Positions 1 to 11,965 of a stretch of 64,000 nucleotides of DNA are shown here, piece by piece. Both the position numbers and the translations under genes were made by a program. The notes below the pieces were generated by a model that saw only the letters and a list, made by a program, of their open reading frames with translations, was not told where the DNA came from and made no database searches. The stretch comes from Pseudomonas paeninsulae (GTDB lineage: Bacteria > Pseudomonadota > Gammaproteobacteria > Pseudomonadales > Pseudomonadaceae). Where the stretch lies: contig NZ_CP141799.1 in assembly GCF_035621475.1 (NCBI RefSeq), forward strand, positions 4,390,501 to 4,454,500, written 5' to 3'. Each line of letters begins with the position of its first letter. Position 1 is the first letter of the stretch.

Positions 1-440
1 CCTTAGAGCCTTCATGTCTTGATTCAGGGCTACTTCAACATTGTTGATTGCGACTGGAATTGTGTGTTTCAAGATGCCTGAACGCACAACAATGAGAATA
101 CCCCCAGGCGATACCAGTGAAGTGGTGCTGTTTTGCAAACCCTCGATAGTAATATTTTCTTCAGTGCCGACGATTACTTCGACCTTCATGTCTTTTGGAG
201 ACACCCATGGAATATCGCCATTCCAGTAGGCTAAATTTTCTCTACTTGGTGTGCCTCCGCCTGAAAATCGAGCAATGTATTTAAGCTTATGCAGAGCCCA
301 ATGCTCCGGGACATCCCCCAGCCACTCCACACCCGAATCTTTGTAAGCCGGATACGCTGGAAACGTACTCGGGCTTTCCCTGCCCTCACCCTGCGGGCCA
401 ACGGCTGCGCCATTGTTCAAATTTGCTCCCGACAAATTTG

Positions 441-444
<4 letters not shown>
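1..444 (-). CDS. hsdS: Type I restriction enzyme specificity subunit HsdS (5' part; runs off the window)
   Basis: The reverse strand stays open for 148 codons from an ATG at 444 to the window edge. The sequence has the usual opening of a type I specificity subunit: WLGDVPEHW at about residues 41-49, then the first target-recognition domain with GGGTPSR and [11 protein letters not shown] at about 76-86. HsdS reads the bipartite DNA target and docks HsdM (and HsdR) onto it. Its ATG overlaps the hsdM stop codon (ATGA), so the two are translationally coupled. A stretch of about 30 residues before the conserved start is rich in Gly, Asn and Ser; it could mean that the true start lies further in. 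The second recognition domain and the C-terminus are outside the window. Confidence 0.9.
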
Positions 445-2417
<1,973 letters not shown>

Positions 2418-3131
2418 GCGGGAGCTCCTTAAAATAAGCGCAAAACGGCGAGTCTAACCTAGACGTCCGTCATCACTTCACCTGCACCGCTAGAATTTTC
2501 TCTATAGCGTCGCGGAAGCCAGGCTTGTGGATGCCCTGAGAAGTAATGAGCCTCTTAATATAAGAGGAACTTTATTTGCTACCTAATAACAGGAAATCTG
2601 CGGGCGATACCTGGCAAGAAGCGATCACAGGAACACTTCTAAAAAGTTAAGTTTTGGAGCCTAAATTTGACCCAAAATTAGCAAAAGCTAACTAAAATCC
2701 ATGGGCTGAGACAGGATTTCGAGGAAAAACATACTGGGGAGACTGGAGAGCCAGCGGCCATGAGGGCTCGACTGCAGATCGTAAAACGTGACTAAAAGCT
2801 AATAGGGCAGATCTTTAAATTGGGCCATGAATAACCTTGGTTCTAAGACAGAAAACTGAAAATGGCAGCGGTTTGTCGCGCAACAAACGCAGGGCATAGG
2901 TGACGACTTCTGCCAGGCTATACACCCGGTACCACACACCACCTGGCTTGTCGAAAACGCCGATAAAAGCTCCCGCGCGCGTGCGGCAAAGCTACCGGAA
3001 TGCGCCGTGCAGGGCAAACGACGCTGGTCGGCGCCACTGGCACTTCGCCACGGTTATGGCATGCTAGCGGCCCTCGCGCGCGCCCGTATTGCATGAAGAC
3101 ATGGACACGCCCTGCTTTCATCCAGCCGTAA
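2418..3131. other. Intergenic region, partly AT-rich, with a small inverted repeat and a short open frame
   Basis: No complete gene is convincing here. The part at about 2540-2720 is clearly richer in A and T than its surroundings. CCTCTT at 2551-2556 and AAGAGG at 2562-2567 form a short inverted repeat that could be an operator or terminator. On the minus strand, 2815-2991 stays open without a good start codon, and codes for a protein-like stretch including GVWYRVYSLAEVV and ALRLLRDKPLPF; this may be the tail of a decayed gene. The region probably marks the edge of the restriction island and holds the promoters of hsdM and, further right, morA. Confidence 0.5.
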
Positions 3132-6100
3132 TTGCAGGATCGTTATCAAGTGCCAAGCCACCCATCACCGCCGTTACCCCACGCACCAGACGAACCATTG
3201 ACGCCTCCCCGGCGCAGTTCCATCAAGGGTGCTCTGGTCGCGCTGGTGCTGGGCATGCTGGCGTTGCTGCTGTGGCAACTGCAGCTGGAGTCGCAGCATT
3301 TACTCGACAACCAGCGCCAACTCAACCATGCATTCAACGTGCAACTGGCCAATAACATCAGCCTGAGCATGGAGCTGAAGGCTCAGGCCGGCATGGTGAT
3401 GCTGCAACAAAACACCGCCGCGCCAGGCCCAGGCGAGATCGACGAGAACCTGCTGCGCAGCCTGCAAGGAGCCTTTAGCAGCCTGCACAGTCTGGCCTGG
3501 ATCGGCCCGCGCGGCGATATCCAGACAGATACCCAAGCCCTGGCGGATGACCCGCAATACCTGGCTGGCCTGATCCAGCGCAGCAACGGCTCGGCTTATC
3601 ACTATGCGTTCAACACCCGCGATGGCGGGCTGATCTACCTGCTGCTGCGTCAGAACGAGGGTGGCAGCCCGAGCGGTTACTGGGTCTTGCGTCTGACCGC
3701 CGAAGCATTGCGCAACTGGATGTATCAACACCACCAGAGCCCCTATCGCTGGCAACTGGAAGACCACCAGGCGCAACTTACGCTTGCCAGCCAGCAGGCC
3801 GACTCGGCCACCGACAACGCGAGCGTGGCGCCGATAAGCGCTGCCGATCGGCAACAGAGCATTCTCCTGGCGCCGCTCAACGGCAGCGACTGGCAACTGC
3901 GCGCCCTGTTCGACGAACGCAGTGCCCGCGCCCAATTGTTACCCGCGCTGACCAGCAAACTCCTGCTATTCACCCTCTGCGTCGTGCTAACTCTGCTCGC
4001 CCTGTACCGCCTGCTGCGCGAACAGCGCAGCCTGCATGAACTCAATACGGCCTCGCGCCGCTCGCTGCGCCAGGCGGCCAGTGCGCTGGGGGCTATCGAG
4101 GAACGCGTGCTGGTCACCGACAGCAATGGCCAGCTGAGTTACCTCAACTCCCAGGCCGAGGAATTGTTCGGTTTACGCAGCACCGACGCGCATAACTGGC
4201 ACCTGCTGCAACTGCTGCCACGCCTCGATCCGCTGCGCCTGCACGACGGCGCCTTGCCTAACAACCCTGCCGCCGACTTGGTCGAGATCCAGCAGGATGG
4301 CATGCTCCGCCTGTTCGCGATAAGCCGCAGCGACCTCGCTGAGCCGGCCAAGCGCCTGGGCTTCGTCTGGGTGTTGCGCGACGTCACCGAGCAACAGCAT
4401 GCCACCCGCGTGTTGCAGGAAACCCGCCGACGCTACCAGGATATCTTCGAAGGCACCGGCACCGCGCTCTGCGTCCTGGACCTGGCCGCGCTACCGGAGT
4501 ACCTGCAACAGCAACAGATACATGACGGTGCGAGTCTGAGGCGCTGGCTGCTCGCCCACCCGCAGCGGCATGCCGAGCTGCTGCACCTGCTGCGTTTCAC
4601 CGAGGCCAACCAGGTCGCCCTGCGCCTGCTCGGCGTCGACTCCGTCGAACACGCCTGGCAGCACCTGATCGACAGCGGCCCGCTGCGCCCCGAGGGCTTC
4701 CGCGTGCAACTGCTCACGGCCCTGCTCGAGGGTGCCGGCCAGCTCGAACTGGAATGCCAGATCAGCACCCCGCAAGGCCACGAGCGTCACCTGTGGCTGC
4801 TGCTGCGCCTGCCGGAAAGCGCGCAAGAACTGAATGCAGTAACCCTGAGCATCAGCGACATTACCAGTCGCAAACGCATCGAGCTGTCGCTGATCGAGCG
4901 CGAACGTTTCTGGGCGGATGTGGTGCGCGCGGTACCGGACACCCTCTACGTGCACGACCTGCTGAGCAAAAGCGTGCTGTTCAGCAACCACCACCTGGGC
5001 CTGCAACTGGGCTACAGCACGTTTGAGCTGAAAGCCCTGGGCGAGCACTTCTTGGAGCACATCCTGCACCCGGACGACAGCGACTATTACTGGCGCATCC
5101 GCAACCTGCAGCAGGTAATCGGCGACGGTGTGCTGCTCGAATCCCAGCTGCGCTGGCGCCATCGCAACGGCACCTGGCGCTGGTTCAGCATCCGCGAGCA
5201 GGCCCTGGCCCGCGATGCCAGCGGCCGTGTCAGCCGCCTGATCGGGGTGGCCAAAGACGTCACCGAGCAGATCGAAAGCAGCGAATCGCTGCGCAACAGC
5301 GAGCAGCGTTACCGGCTGCTGGCCGAGAGCACCAGCGATGTGATTTTTTCCACCGACAGCAACCTGCACCTCAACTACGTCAGCCCCTCGGTGGAACCGG
5401 TGCTCGGCCATCCACCAGAATGGATTCTGGCCAACAGCTTCGACAGCCTGGCTGCCAACCCCCAGCAATTGGCCGGCCTGTCGATATTGCTCGAGCGGAT
5501 ACACGGAGCGCTCGGTAGCCCCCTGCGCATGATCGCGTTACGCGAGCAGTTCCAGCCGCAACTGTTCGTCTTCGACTGCCTGCGCGCCGATGGACGGAAA
5601 ATTCCGGTCGAGTTGCGCCTGGTGCCGATGTGGGATGAGAACAGTCATTTCGAAGGCCTGCTCGGTGTGGGCCGCGACATCAGCCAGCAGCGCCGTGCGG
5701 AAAAAGAGCTGCGCATGGCCGCCACGGTATTCGAACATTCCACCGCGGCGATCCTGGTCACCGACCCGGCCGGCTACATCGTCCAGGTCAACAAGGCCTT
5801 CAGTCGAGTCAGCGGTTATTCCTCGGCCCAGGTTCTCGACCAGTTGCCGGGCATGCTCACTGCCGACCGCCAACAGGCCAGTCACCTGAATTATGTTCTC
5901 AACCAACTCCATCAGCGCGGTAGCTGGGAAGGTGAAATCTGGCTCAAGCGTCGCGACGGCGAGAGTTTCCCGGCCTGGGTTGGGATCACCGCCGTACACG
6001 ACGAAGAGGGCGACCTGGTCAGTTACGTGTGCTTCTTCAGCGACATCAGCGAGCGCAAGGCCAGCGAACAGCGCATCCATCGCCTGGCCTACTACGACGC

Positions 6101-7397
6101 CCTGACCCTGCTGCCCAACCGCACGCTGTTCCAGGATCGCCTGCACACCGCCCTGCAACACGGCGAACGGCATCAGGAATGGGTGGTACTGATGTTCCTC
6201 GACCTCGACCGTTTCAAGCCGATCAACGATTCCCTCGGCCACGCCGCCGGCGACCGCATGCTCAAGGACGTCGCCGTGCGCCTGGAGGCCTGCGTAGACA
6301 GCGACGACACCGTGGCACGCATGGGCGGCGACGAATTCACCCTGCTGCTGCAGTCGTGCGCCACTCGCGAAGGTGCACTGAACCGGGCGATTCATGTTGC
6401 CGAGCAGATTCTTGCCAGCCTGGCTCAGCCGTTCGTGCTTGAAGGCCGCGAATTCTTCGTCACCGCCAGCATTGGCATCGCCCTCAGCCCACAGGACGGC
6501 AACGAGCTCAGCCAGCTGATGAAGAACGCCGACACGGCGATGTACCACGCCAAGGAACACGGCAAAAACAACTTCCAGTTCTATCAAGCGGAAATGAACG
6601 CCAGCGCCCTGGAACGCCTGGAGCTGGAGAGTGACCTGCGTCATGCCCTCGAACAGCAGGAATTCATTCTTTACTACCAACCGCAGTTCTCCGGCAACGG
6701 CCAACGCCTGACCGGCGTCGAAGCCCTGTTGCGCTGGCAGCATCCAGTGCGCGGCCTGGTGCCGCCGGATGACTTTATCCCGGTGTTGGAAGAGCTTGGT
6801 CTGGTGGTGCAAGTCGGCGACTGGGTCCTGGCCGAGTCCTGCCGCCAACTGAAGAGCTGGCACGCAGCAAAGATCCGGGTGCCGAAGATCTCGGTCAACC
6901 TGTCGGCCCGGCAGTTCAGCGAGGGCGCACTGGCTCAGCGCATCGCCACGATACTCGAAGACAGCGGCGTCGCCCCGGCTTGCGTGGAGCTGGAACTGAC
7001 CGAAAGCATCCTGATGCAGGACGTGGCGAGCGCCCTGCGCACCCTCAACGACCTGAAAAGACTTGGCCTGTGCATCGCCATCGACGACTTCGGCACCGGC
7101 TACTCGTCGCTCAACTACCTCAAGCAGTTTCCCATCGACGTGTTGAAGATCGACCGCAGCTTCGTCGACGGCCTGCCGCATGGCGAACAGGACGCGCAAA
7201 TTGCCCGCGCCATCATTGCCATGGCCCACAGCCTGAACCTTTCAGTAATCGCCGAAGGCGTGGAGACCCAGGCGCAACTGGACTTCCTGCGCATCCACGA
7301 TTGCGATGAAGTACAAGGCTACCTGCTCGGCCGACCCATGCCCGCCCACCAGTTCGCCGCCCAGTTCAGCGGTGCCGCGCTGTTTATGCTCGGCTAG
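3132..7397 (+). CDS. morA: MorA-type membrane sensor with PAS, GGDEF and EAL domains
   Basis: A c-di-GMP turnover protein of about 1421 residues. Two transmembrane helices (about 34-51 and 276-296) flank a periplasmic sensor region. About five PAS-like domains follow (starting near 316, 433, 592, 725 and 863), then a GGDEF domain (motif GGDEF near 1065) and an EAL domain (EALLRW near 1197, plus DDFGTGYSS and EGVET). Both catalytic motifs are intact, so both cyclase and phosphodiesterase activity are possible. The RxxD inhibitory site five residues before GGDEF is absent (DSDD). Length, architecture and the position before glyA match Pseudomonas MorA, a regulator of flagellar timing, motility and biofilm. 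The start is uncertain: the longest frame opens with TTG at 3132, and GTG at 3150 is an alternative. Confidence 0.9.
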   Translation: MQDRYQVPSHPSPPLPHAPDEPLTPPRRSSIKGALVALVLGMLALLLWQLQLESQHLLDNQRQLNHAFNVQLANNISLSMELKAQAGMVMLQQNTAAPGPGEIDENLLRSLQGAFSSLHSLAWIGPRGDIQTDTQALADDPQYLAGLIQRSNGSAYHYAFNTRDGGLIYLLLRQNEGGSPSGYWVLRLTAEALRNWMYQHHQSPYRWQLEDHQAQLTLASQQADSATDNASVAPISAADRQQSILLAPLNGSDWQLRALFDERSARAQLLPALTSKLLLFTLCVVLTLLALYRLLREQRSLHELNTASRRSLRQAASALGAIEERVLVTDSNGQLSYLNSQAEELFGLRSTDAHNWHLLQLLPRLDPLRLHDGALPNNPAADLVEIQQDGMLRLFAISRSDLAEPAKRLGFVWVLRDVTEQQHATRVLQETRRRYQDIFEGTGTALCVLDLAALPEYLQQQQIHDGASLRRWLLAHPQRHAELLHLLRFTEANQVALRLLGVDSVEHAWQHLIDSGPLRPEGFRVQLLTALLEGAGQLELECQISTPQGHERHLWLLLRLPESAQELNAVTLSISDITSRKRIELSLIERERFWADVVRAVPDTLYVHDLLSKSVLFSNHHLGLQLGYSTFELKALGEHFLEHILHPDDSDYYWRIRNLQQVIGDGVLLESQLRWRHRNGTWRWFSIREQALARDASGRVSRLIGVAKDVTEQIESSESLRNSEQRYRLLAESTSDVIFSTDSNLHLNYVSPSVEPVLGHPPEWILANSFDSLAANPQQLAGLSILLERIHGALGSPLRMIALREQFQPQLFVFDCLRADGRKIPVELRLVPMWDENSHFEGLLGVGRDISQQRRAEKELRMAATVFEHSTAAILVTDPAGYIVQVNKAFSRVSGYSSAQVLDQLPGMLTADRQQASHLNYVLNQLHQRGSWEGEIWLKRRDGESFPAWVGITAVHDEEGDLVSYVCFFSDISERKASEQRIHRLAYYDALTLLPNRTLFQDRLHTALQHGERHQEWVVLMFLDLDRFKPINDSLGHAAGDRMLKDVAVRLEACVDSDDTVARMGGDEFTLLLQSCATREGALNRAIHVAEQILASLAQPFVLEGREFFVTASIGIALSPQDGNELSQLMKNADTAMYHAKEHGKNNFQFYQAEMNASALERLELESDLRHALEQQEFILYYQPQFSGNGQRLTGVEALLRWQHPVRGLVPPDDFIPVLEELGLVVQVGDWVLAESCRQLKSWHAAKIRVPKISVNLSARQFSEGALAQRIATILEDSGVAPACVELELTESILMQDVASALRTLNDLKRLGLCIAIDDFGTGYSSLNYLKQFPIDVLKIDRSFVDGLPHGEQDAQIARAIIAMAHSLNLSVIAEGVETQAQLDFLRIHDCDEVQGYLLGRPMPAHQFAAQFSGAALFMLG

Positions 7398-7809
7398 CAA
7401 ATGAGGTAATGGGGGAACCGGACCCTGACGGCGCGACGCTCGGTGCGTAGGGCCTCGGAGCGCAGCGACAACCCGCCAGTTTTGTGCCGTGCCGGTGAAC
7501 CACGGTGCACTGCCTACACCCTACGGATCGCGGATTGCTCCAGATCGGGCGCTCGGAGGTAGGGCGGCAAGCCCGCCGGATGGCGCTGGCACTTATCTGG
7601 GCGACGAGACGACCCGCCGAGGTTTGCTCGGGATAAGCGGGTCGACCGCTAACCCACGCGGCCCGACCCAACCTACCAGCTTGGGCAGCCCGCAAAATGA
7701 ACCCTACTTGTCTGCCACATGACGGCGCTGCATACCCCTGCTTAACCGAGATGGGGTAGAATTTGCCCCCTCTTTCTACCGCCCAGCCGATTTTCTCAGA
7801 GGATTTGCC
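7398..7809. other. Intergenic region between morA and glyA
   Basis: No gene is supported in these 412 bases; the short frames found here have no family resemblance and no ribosome-binding sites. The sequence is GC-rich with scattered short inverted repeats. Near the right end a TAGAAT hexamer at 7757-7762, inside GGGGTAGAATTTGCCCC, could be the -10 element of the glyA promoter, but no good -35 lies at the right spacing. AGAGGA before the glyA ATG is its ribosome-binding site. Confidence 0.5.
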
Positions 7810-9066
7810 ATGTTCAGCCGTGATTTGAATCTTGCTCGTTTTGACGCCGAACTGTTTGCCACGATGGAGCAAGAAGCCCAGCGCCAGGAAGAACATATCG
7901 AGCTGATCGCCTCGGAAAACTACTGCAGCCCAGCGGTGATGGAAGCCCAGGGTTCGGTGCTGACCAACAAGTACGCCGAAGGCTACCCGGGCAAGCGTTA
8001 CTACGGTGGCTGCGAATACGTCGATGTGGTCGAGCAGCTGGCCATCGACCGGGCCAAGCAGCTGTTCGGCGCCGATTACGCCAACGTCCAGCCGCACTCC
8101 GGCAGCCAGGCCAACGCCGCCGTGTACATGGCCCTGCTCAACCCGGGCGACACCGTACTGGGCATGAGCCTGGCGCATGGCGGCCACCTGACCCACGGCG
8201 CCAGCGTCAGCTTCTCCGGCAAGATCTATCATGCCGTGCAGTACGGCATCGACAACGTTTCCGGCCTGATCGACTACGACGAAGTCGAGCGCCTGGCCGT
8301 CGAGCACCAGCCGAAGATGATCATCGCCGGCTTCTCCGCCTACTCCCAGGTCCTGGATTTCCCACGTTTCCGCGCCATCGCCGACAAGGTCGGGGCCTAC
8401 CTGTTCGTCGACATGGCTCACGTCGCCGGTCTGGTTGCCGCTGGTGTGTACCCGAATCCGCTGCCGTTCGCCGACGTGGTCACCACCACCACCCACAAGA
8501 CCCTGCGCGGCCCGCGCGGCGGCCTAATCCTGGCCCGCGCCAACGAAGCGCTGGAGAAGAAATTCAACTCAGCCGTGTTCCCAGGCGGCCAGGGCGGCCC
8601 GCTGGAGCACGTGATCGCGGCCAAGGCAGTGTGTTTCAAGGAGGCCCTGCAACCCGAGTTCAAGGCCTACCAGCAGCAAGTGGTGAAGAACGCCCAGACC
8701 ATGGCCAGCGTGTTTATCGACAACGGCTATGACGTGGTCTCCGGCGGCACCGAGAACCACCTGTTCCTGCTTAGCCTGATCAAGCAGGACATCACCGGTA
8801 AAGACGCCGACGCCGCCCTGGGTCGCGCCTTCATCACGGTGAACAAGAACAGCGTGCCCAACGACCCGCGCTCGCCCTTCGTCACCTCGGGCCTGCGCAT
8901 CGGCACCCCGGCCGTGACCACCCGCGGTTTCAAGGAAGACGAGTGCCGCCAACTGGCCGGCTGGATCTGCGAGATCCTTGCCAACCTGGGCGACGACTCG
9001 GTCGAAGCGCGCATCCGCGAGCAAGTCAAAGCGCTCTGCGCCAGGTTCCCGGTCTACGGCAACTAA
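7810..9066 (+). CDS. glyA: Serine hydroxymethyltransferase
   Basis: A PLP enzyme of 418 residues that interconverts serine plus tetrahydrofolate with glycine plus 5,10-methylene-tetrahydrofolate, feeding one-carbon metabolism in the cytoplasm. The family signature [19 protein letters not shown] is near the N-terminus, followed by [16 protein letters not shown]. The PLP lysine is K230 in [14 protein letters not shown]. Length is standard. Pseudomonas species carry more than one glyA; this is the copy next to morA. The gene ends at a strong intrinsic terminator and appears to be transcribed alone. Confidence 0.98.
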   Translation: MFSRDLNLARFDAELFATMEQEAQRQEEHIELIASENYCSPAVMEAQGSVLTNKYAEGYPGKRYYGGCEYVDVVEQLAIDRAKQLFGADYANVQPHSGSQANAAVYMALLNPGDTVLGMSLAHGGHLTHGASVSFSGKIYHAVQYGIDNVSGLIDYDEVERLAVEHQPKMIIAGFSAYSQVLDFPRFRAIADKVGAYLFVDMAHVAGLVAAGVYPNPLPFADVVTTTTHKTLRGPRGGLILARANEALEKKFNSAVFPGGQGGPLEHVIAAKAVCFKEALQPEFKAYQQQVVKNAQTMASVFIDNGYDVVSGGTENHLFLLSLIKQDITGKDADAALGRAFITVNKNSVPNDPRSPFVTSGLRIGTPAVTTRGFKEDECRQLAGWICEILANLGDDSVEARIREQVKALCARFPVYGN

Positions 9067-9080
9067 GCTCAAGCGCAGCA

Positions 9081-9112
9081 CTAAAAAGCCCGCCACTTGG
9101 CGGGCTTTTTAG
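9081..9112 (+). terminator. Intrinsic terminator of glyA
   Basis: A palindrome with arms CTAAAAAGCCCGCCA-type and a 2-4 nt loop lies 15 bp after the glyA stop. The GC stem AGCCCGCC/GGCGGGCT is followed by TTTTT, and preceded by AAAAA on the other side, so it would work in both directions. Confidence 0.92.
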
Positions 9113-9269
9113 TGGCTTGGCAACAAGCGCCGGATGGCTGCCGACTGACAATTACTCAGACCACCCGACCAGGCATTGGGCCTTGTGTCCCCCAAGTGCG
9201 CCGCATAAAGCCAAGCCCGCCGCACCGGCCTTGGCTATAGTGGACAAAACCGTGCAGGAGTTTATTTGT

Positions 9270-9641
9270 ATGAGCGACACGAGCAACGAGCGTAGACGCT
9301 TTCAGCGCATCGCCTTCGACGCCCCCACCGAGATCATTCAGGGGGAGCGCCGCTGGGTTGTCGAACTGCATGACGTATCGCTCAAGGGGCTGCTGATCAA
9401 ACGTCCGCAGCAGTGGAATGGCGATCCCAATCACCCCTTCAACGCCAGTATCCAGCTCGCCGAGGACGCCCGCGTGGAGATGGAAGTGGTCCTGACCCGC
9501 ACCCATGGCGAGCTGCTCGGCTTCATCTGCCGGCATATCGACCTCGATTCGATCAGCCACCTGCGGCGCCTGGTGGAGCTCAACCTCGGTGATGAAACCC
9601 TGCTGGAGCGCGAACTGGCGGCGCTGGGCGAAAGGGACTGA
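9270..9641 (+). CDS. mapZ: PilZ-domain c-di-GMP receptor, MapZ-like
   Basis: A single-domain PilZ protein of 123 residues. Both c-di-GMP binding motifs are present: RRRFQR at residues 8-13 (RxxxR, R9 and R13) and D35-V-S37-L-K-G40 (D/NxSxxG). The start is the ATG at 9270, with GCAGGAG nine bases upstream; the open frame continues into glyA but the conserved protein begins here. In P. aeruginosa the orthologue PA4608 (MapZ) binds the chemotaxis methyltransferase CheR1 when loaded with c-di-GMP and blocks receptor methylation. Its position between glyA and radA matches. MorA, three kilobases upstream, is one possible source of its ligand. Confidence 0.88.
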   Translation: MSDTSNERRRFQRIAFDAPTEIIQGERRWVVELHDVSLKGLLIKRPQQWNGDPNHPFNASIQLAEDARVEMEVVLTRTHGELLGFICRHIDLDSISHLRRLVELNLGDETLLERELAALGERD

Positions 9642-9660
9642 GGGGGTAAGCCAGCACGTA

Positions 9661-9696
9661 TCCCGGATAACCCGCGAAACGCGGAACAATCCGGGA
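9661..9696. repeat. Nested hairpin between convergent mapZ and radA
   Basis: TCCCGGAT (9661-9668) pairs with ATCCGGGA (9689-9696), enclosing CCGCG-AAA-CGCGG (9672-9684). Such GGATAAC/CCGCG hairpins are common between Pseudomonas genes. Lying between two converging genes, it may act as a transcription stop, although it lacks a T-run. Confidence 0.55.
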
Positions 9697-9814
9697 AACA
9701 ATCCCGGACTGCACCGGCGCCGGCGCTATGAATCCAGACGGGCGACAACACTGGCGATACTCGGCCATCATCGTCGGGACGCCGGACCGCAGCAGCGGGC
9801 TCCTACGCACGGTT

Positions 9815-11179
9815 TTAGTCGAACAACGCATCAAGCGCCTGTTCCAGACGGGTTACCGCGATAACCTGCAACCCTGCCGGCGCCTCCTTGGGGGCATTGC
9901 CCTTGGGCACGATGGCGCGTTTGAAGCCGTGTTTGGCGGCTTCCTTCAGGCGCTCCTGACCGCTCGGTACCGGGCGCACCTCGCCGGACAGGCCAACCTC
10001 GCCGAACACCAGCAAATCATGGGCCAGCGGCTTGTTGCGCAGGCTGGAGATCACCGCCGCCATCAGCGCCAGGTCGGACGCTGTTTCCAGCACCTTGACC
10101 CCGCCGACCACATTGAGGAACACGTCCTGGTCATGGGTGGGGATGCCACCGTGGCGGTGCAGCACGGCCAGTAGCATGGCCAGACGGTTCTGATCCAGGC
10201 CCAGGGTGACGCGCCGCGGGTTGGCCATATGGCTGATGTCGACCAGCGCCTGCACCTCCACCAGCATCGGCCGGGTGCCTTCCCAGGTGGCCATCACCAC
10301 GCTGCCCGGCACTTCTTCCTGGGCGCGGGTAAGGAAGATCGCCGACGGGTTGGTGACTTCCTTGAGCCCCTTGTCGGTCATGCCGAACACACCCAGCTCG
10401 TTGATCGCACCGAAGCGGTTCTTCACCGCCCGCAGCAGGCGCAGGCGGCCATCGGACTCGCCCTCGAAATACAGCACGGTATCGACCATGTGTTCGAGCA
10501 CTCGCGGACCAGCCAGCGAGCCATCCTTGGTCACGTGACCGACCAGGAAGATCGCCGTGCCGCTCTGCTTGGCGTATCGCACCAGCAAGGCCGCACTCTC
10601 GCGCACCTGGGACACGCCGCCGGGGGCCGACTGCAATTGCTCGGTGAAGATGGTCTGGATCGAGTCGATCACCATGACCTTGGGCTTTTCCAGCCGCGCG
10701 GTGGCGATGATGCTTTCGATGCAGGTTTCGGTCATCACCTTAAGTTTGTCTTGCGGCAGGCCCAGGCGGCGGGCGCGCATGGCTACCTGCTGCTGGGATT
10801 CCTCACCAGTGACATAGAGCGCGGGAAAGCGCGTGGCGATATTGCACAGGGTCTGCAACAGGATGGTCGACTTGCCGATCCCTGGATCACCGCCGATCAG
10901 CACCACCGAGCCGTCTACCAGGCCGCCACCGAGCACCCGATCCAGTTCGCCTGATGCGGTGGAAAAACGCGGCATTTCCTCGACACTGACTTCTGCCAGG
11001 GTTTTCAGCTGCGTCTGCTGCCCCGTCCAGCCGCTGCGTCCGCTGGGCGCAACCGCATGGGCTTCGATCATGGTTTCGGTCAGGGTGTTCCAAGTGCTGC
11101 ATTCGCCGCATTGCCCGGCCCACTTGGGAAAGGTGGCGCCACACTCGGTGCAGCCGTACATGCGCTTGGCCTTGGCCAT
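9815..11179 (-). CDS. radA: DNA repair protein RadA
   Basis: A 454-residue RecA-like ATPase that helps extend branches during homologous recombination. The N-terminal zinc finger has C10, C13, C24 and C27. Walker A is GGDPGIGKST at residues 96-105, and the RadA signature KNRFGAINELGVF follows near residue 258. The C-terminal part is the Lon-protease-like domain (LNVVGGVKV, ALMAAVISS, FGEVGLSGEVR). Length is standard. It is transcribed towards mapZ and probably starts at the ATG at 11179. Confidence 0.97.
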   Translation of the reverse strand: MAKAKRMYGCTECGATFPKWAGQCGECSTWNTLTETMIEAHAVAPSGRSGWTGQQTQLKTLAEVSVEEMPRFSTASGELDRVLGGGLVDGSVVLIGGDPGIGKSTILLQTLCNIATRFPALYVTGEESQQQVAMRARRLGLPQDKLKVMTETCIESIIATARLEKPKVMVIDSIQTIFTEQLQSAPGGVSQVRESAALLVRYAKQSGTAIFLVGHVTKDGSLAGPRVLEHMVDTVLYFEGESDGRLRLLRAVKNRFGAINELGVFGMTDKGLKEVTNPSAIFLTRAQEEVPGSVVMATWEGTRPMLVEVQALVDISHMANPRRVTLGLDQNRLAMLLAVLHRHGGIPTHDQDVFLNVVGGVKVLETASDLALMAAVISSLRNKPLAHDLLVFGEVGLSGEVRPVPSGQERLKEAAKHGFKRAIVPKGNAPKEAPAGLQVIAVTRLEQALDALFD

Positions 11180-11245
11180 GGAGCGGACTCCCTCAAACGA
11201 AAGCCCGCATCATAGCCTTTACCAGCAGTCAATCGGGAAGCCGGA

Positions 11246-11515
11246 TCAGCCCTTGCAGCAACCGCAGCACTGAGCGGCAGGGGGAGCGAGGCGCTTGGCC
11301 ACCTGATCTTTGAGGTCAACACGTTCGCGCTTCAACACGGCCAAGGCATCATCGGCCAGCAGCTCGATACCCTCTTCGACGCGGCAAATACGCTTATCCA
11401 GCGTCTCGTATTCATCGGCCAGACGTGAGAAGTCCGGGTCGGCCTGACGCAAATCGTGCAACTCGGCACGTAGTTCGGGGAAATCATGAATCAAGGGGTG
11501 ATGTTCGATATGCAT
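11246..11515 (-). CDS. DUF465 (YdcH-like) small coiled-coil protein
   Basis: A protein of 89 residues beginning MHIEHHPLIHDFPELR. It has the DUF465 layout: an N-terminal HPLxxxFPE motif, then a helical stretch FSRLADEYETLDKRICRVEEG and a second helix DVALKRERVDLKDQVAKRL-like. The start at 11515 is chosen because GGAG lies seven bases before it; the open frame extends 11 codons further without a ribosome site. The C-terminus QCCGCCKG is unusual, with four cysteines that could bind a metal. The family's function is not established. It is followed on the same strand by radA and preceded by a second DUF465 gene. Confidence 0.82.
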   Translation of the reverse strand: MHIEHHPLIHDFPELRAELHDLRQADPDFSRLADEYETLDKRICRVEEGIELLADDALAVLKRERVDLKDQVAKRLAPPAAQCCGCCKG

Positions 11516-11581
11516 GCTGATACTCCAAGGAAAGACTGGATTCAGCATATGCCCCTGCTCCGGCTCGCCCCTTGACCCGGA

Positions 11582-11830
11582 TCAACCCGCCGCACCGTTG
11601 CGCAGCAAGGTTTCGATTTCGTCCTTGAGGACAACCCTCTGCATTTTCAGGCCCTGTAGCTGCAACTCGTCCATTGCCACCCGGCCACCTAGCACCTCAT
11701 AGATACGTTTATCCAGCTGCTCGTACTCCTCGGCCATACGGGCGAAATGACCGTCAACCTGCAACAAGGCGCGCATTTGCGGTTCAAACTGTGGAAACTC
11801 GCGGCTGAGTGGATGATATTGCAATGGCAT
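11582..11830 (-). CDS. DUF465 (YdcH-like) small coiled-coil protein, second copy
   Basis: An 82-residue protein beginning MPLQYHPLSREFPQFE, with the same HPLxxxFPx opening and coiled-coil core FARMAEEYEQLDKRIYEV as the next gene. The two are 66 bp apart on the same strand and clearly paralogous, though well diverged and without the cysteine tail here. GGAGG nine bases upstream supports the ATG at 11830. The function is unknown; by its predicted helices it is a small cytoplasmic protein. Confidence 0.85.
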   Translation of the reverse strand: MPLQYHPLSREFPQFEPQMRALLQVDGHFARMAEEYEQLDKRIYEVLGGRVAMDELQLQGLKMQRVVLKDEIETLLRNGAAG

Positions 11831-11965
11831 GGCGGCACCCTCCGAATGTATGTATCAGACTAGTTCAGCCCGATGCCTCACACCGATATCCTAGACCACT
11901 GGCGAACTTGCAGAACACGCGCGGCATTTATTGCTTAGCTTGGTTGGCGTGCCCCACACGAGATA

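Noticed and set aside
5538..7229. 563-codon minus-strand frame inside morA
   Set aside because: Antisense to intact GGDEF and EAL domains; composition is typical of GC-rich shadow frames.
7489..7722. 77-codon frame before glyA
   Set aside because: No ribosome site and no protein-like features; lies in repeat-rich intergenic sequence.
7757..7809. Riboswitch before glyA
   Set aside because: The leader is too short and shows no glycine or other aptamer core.
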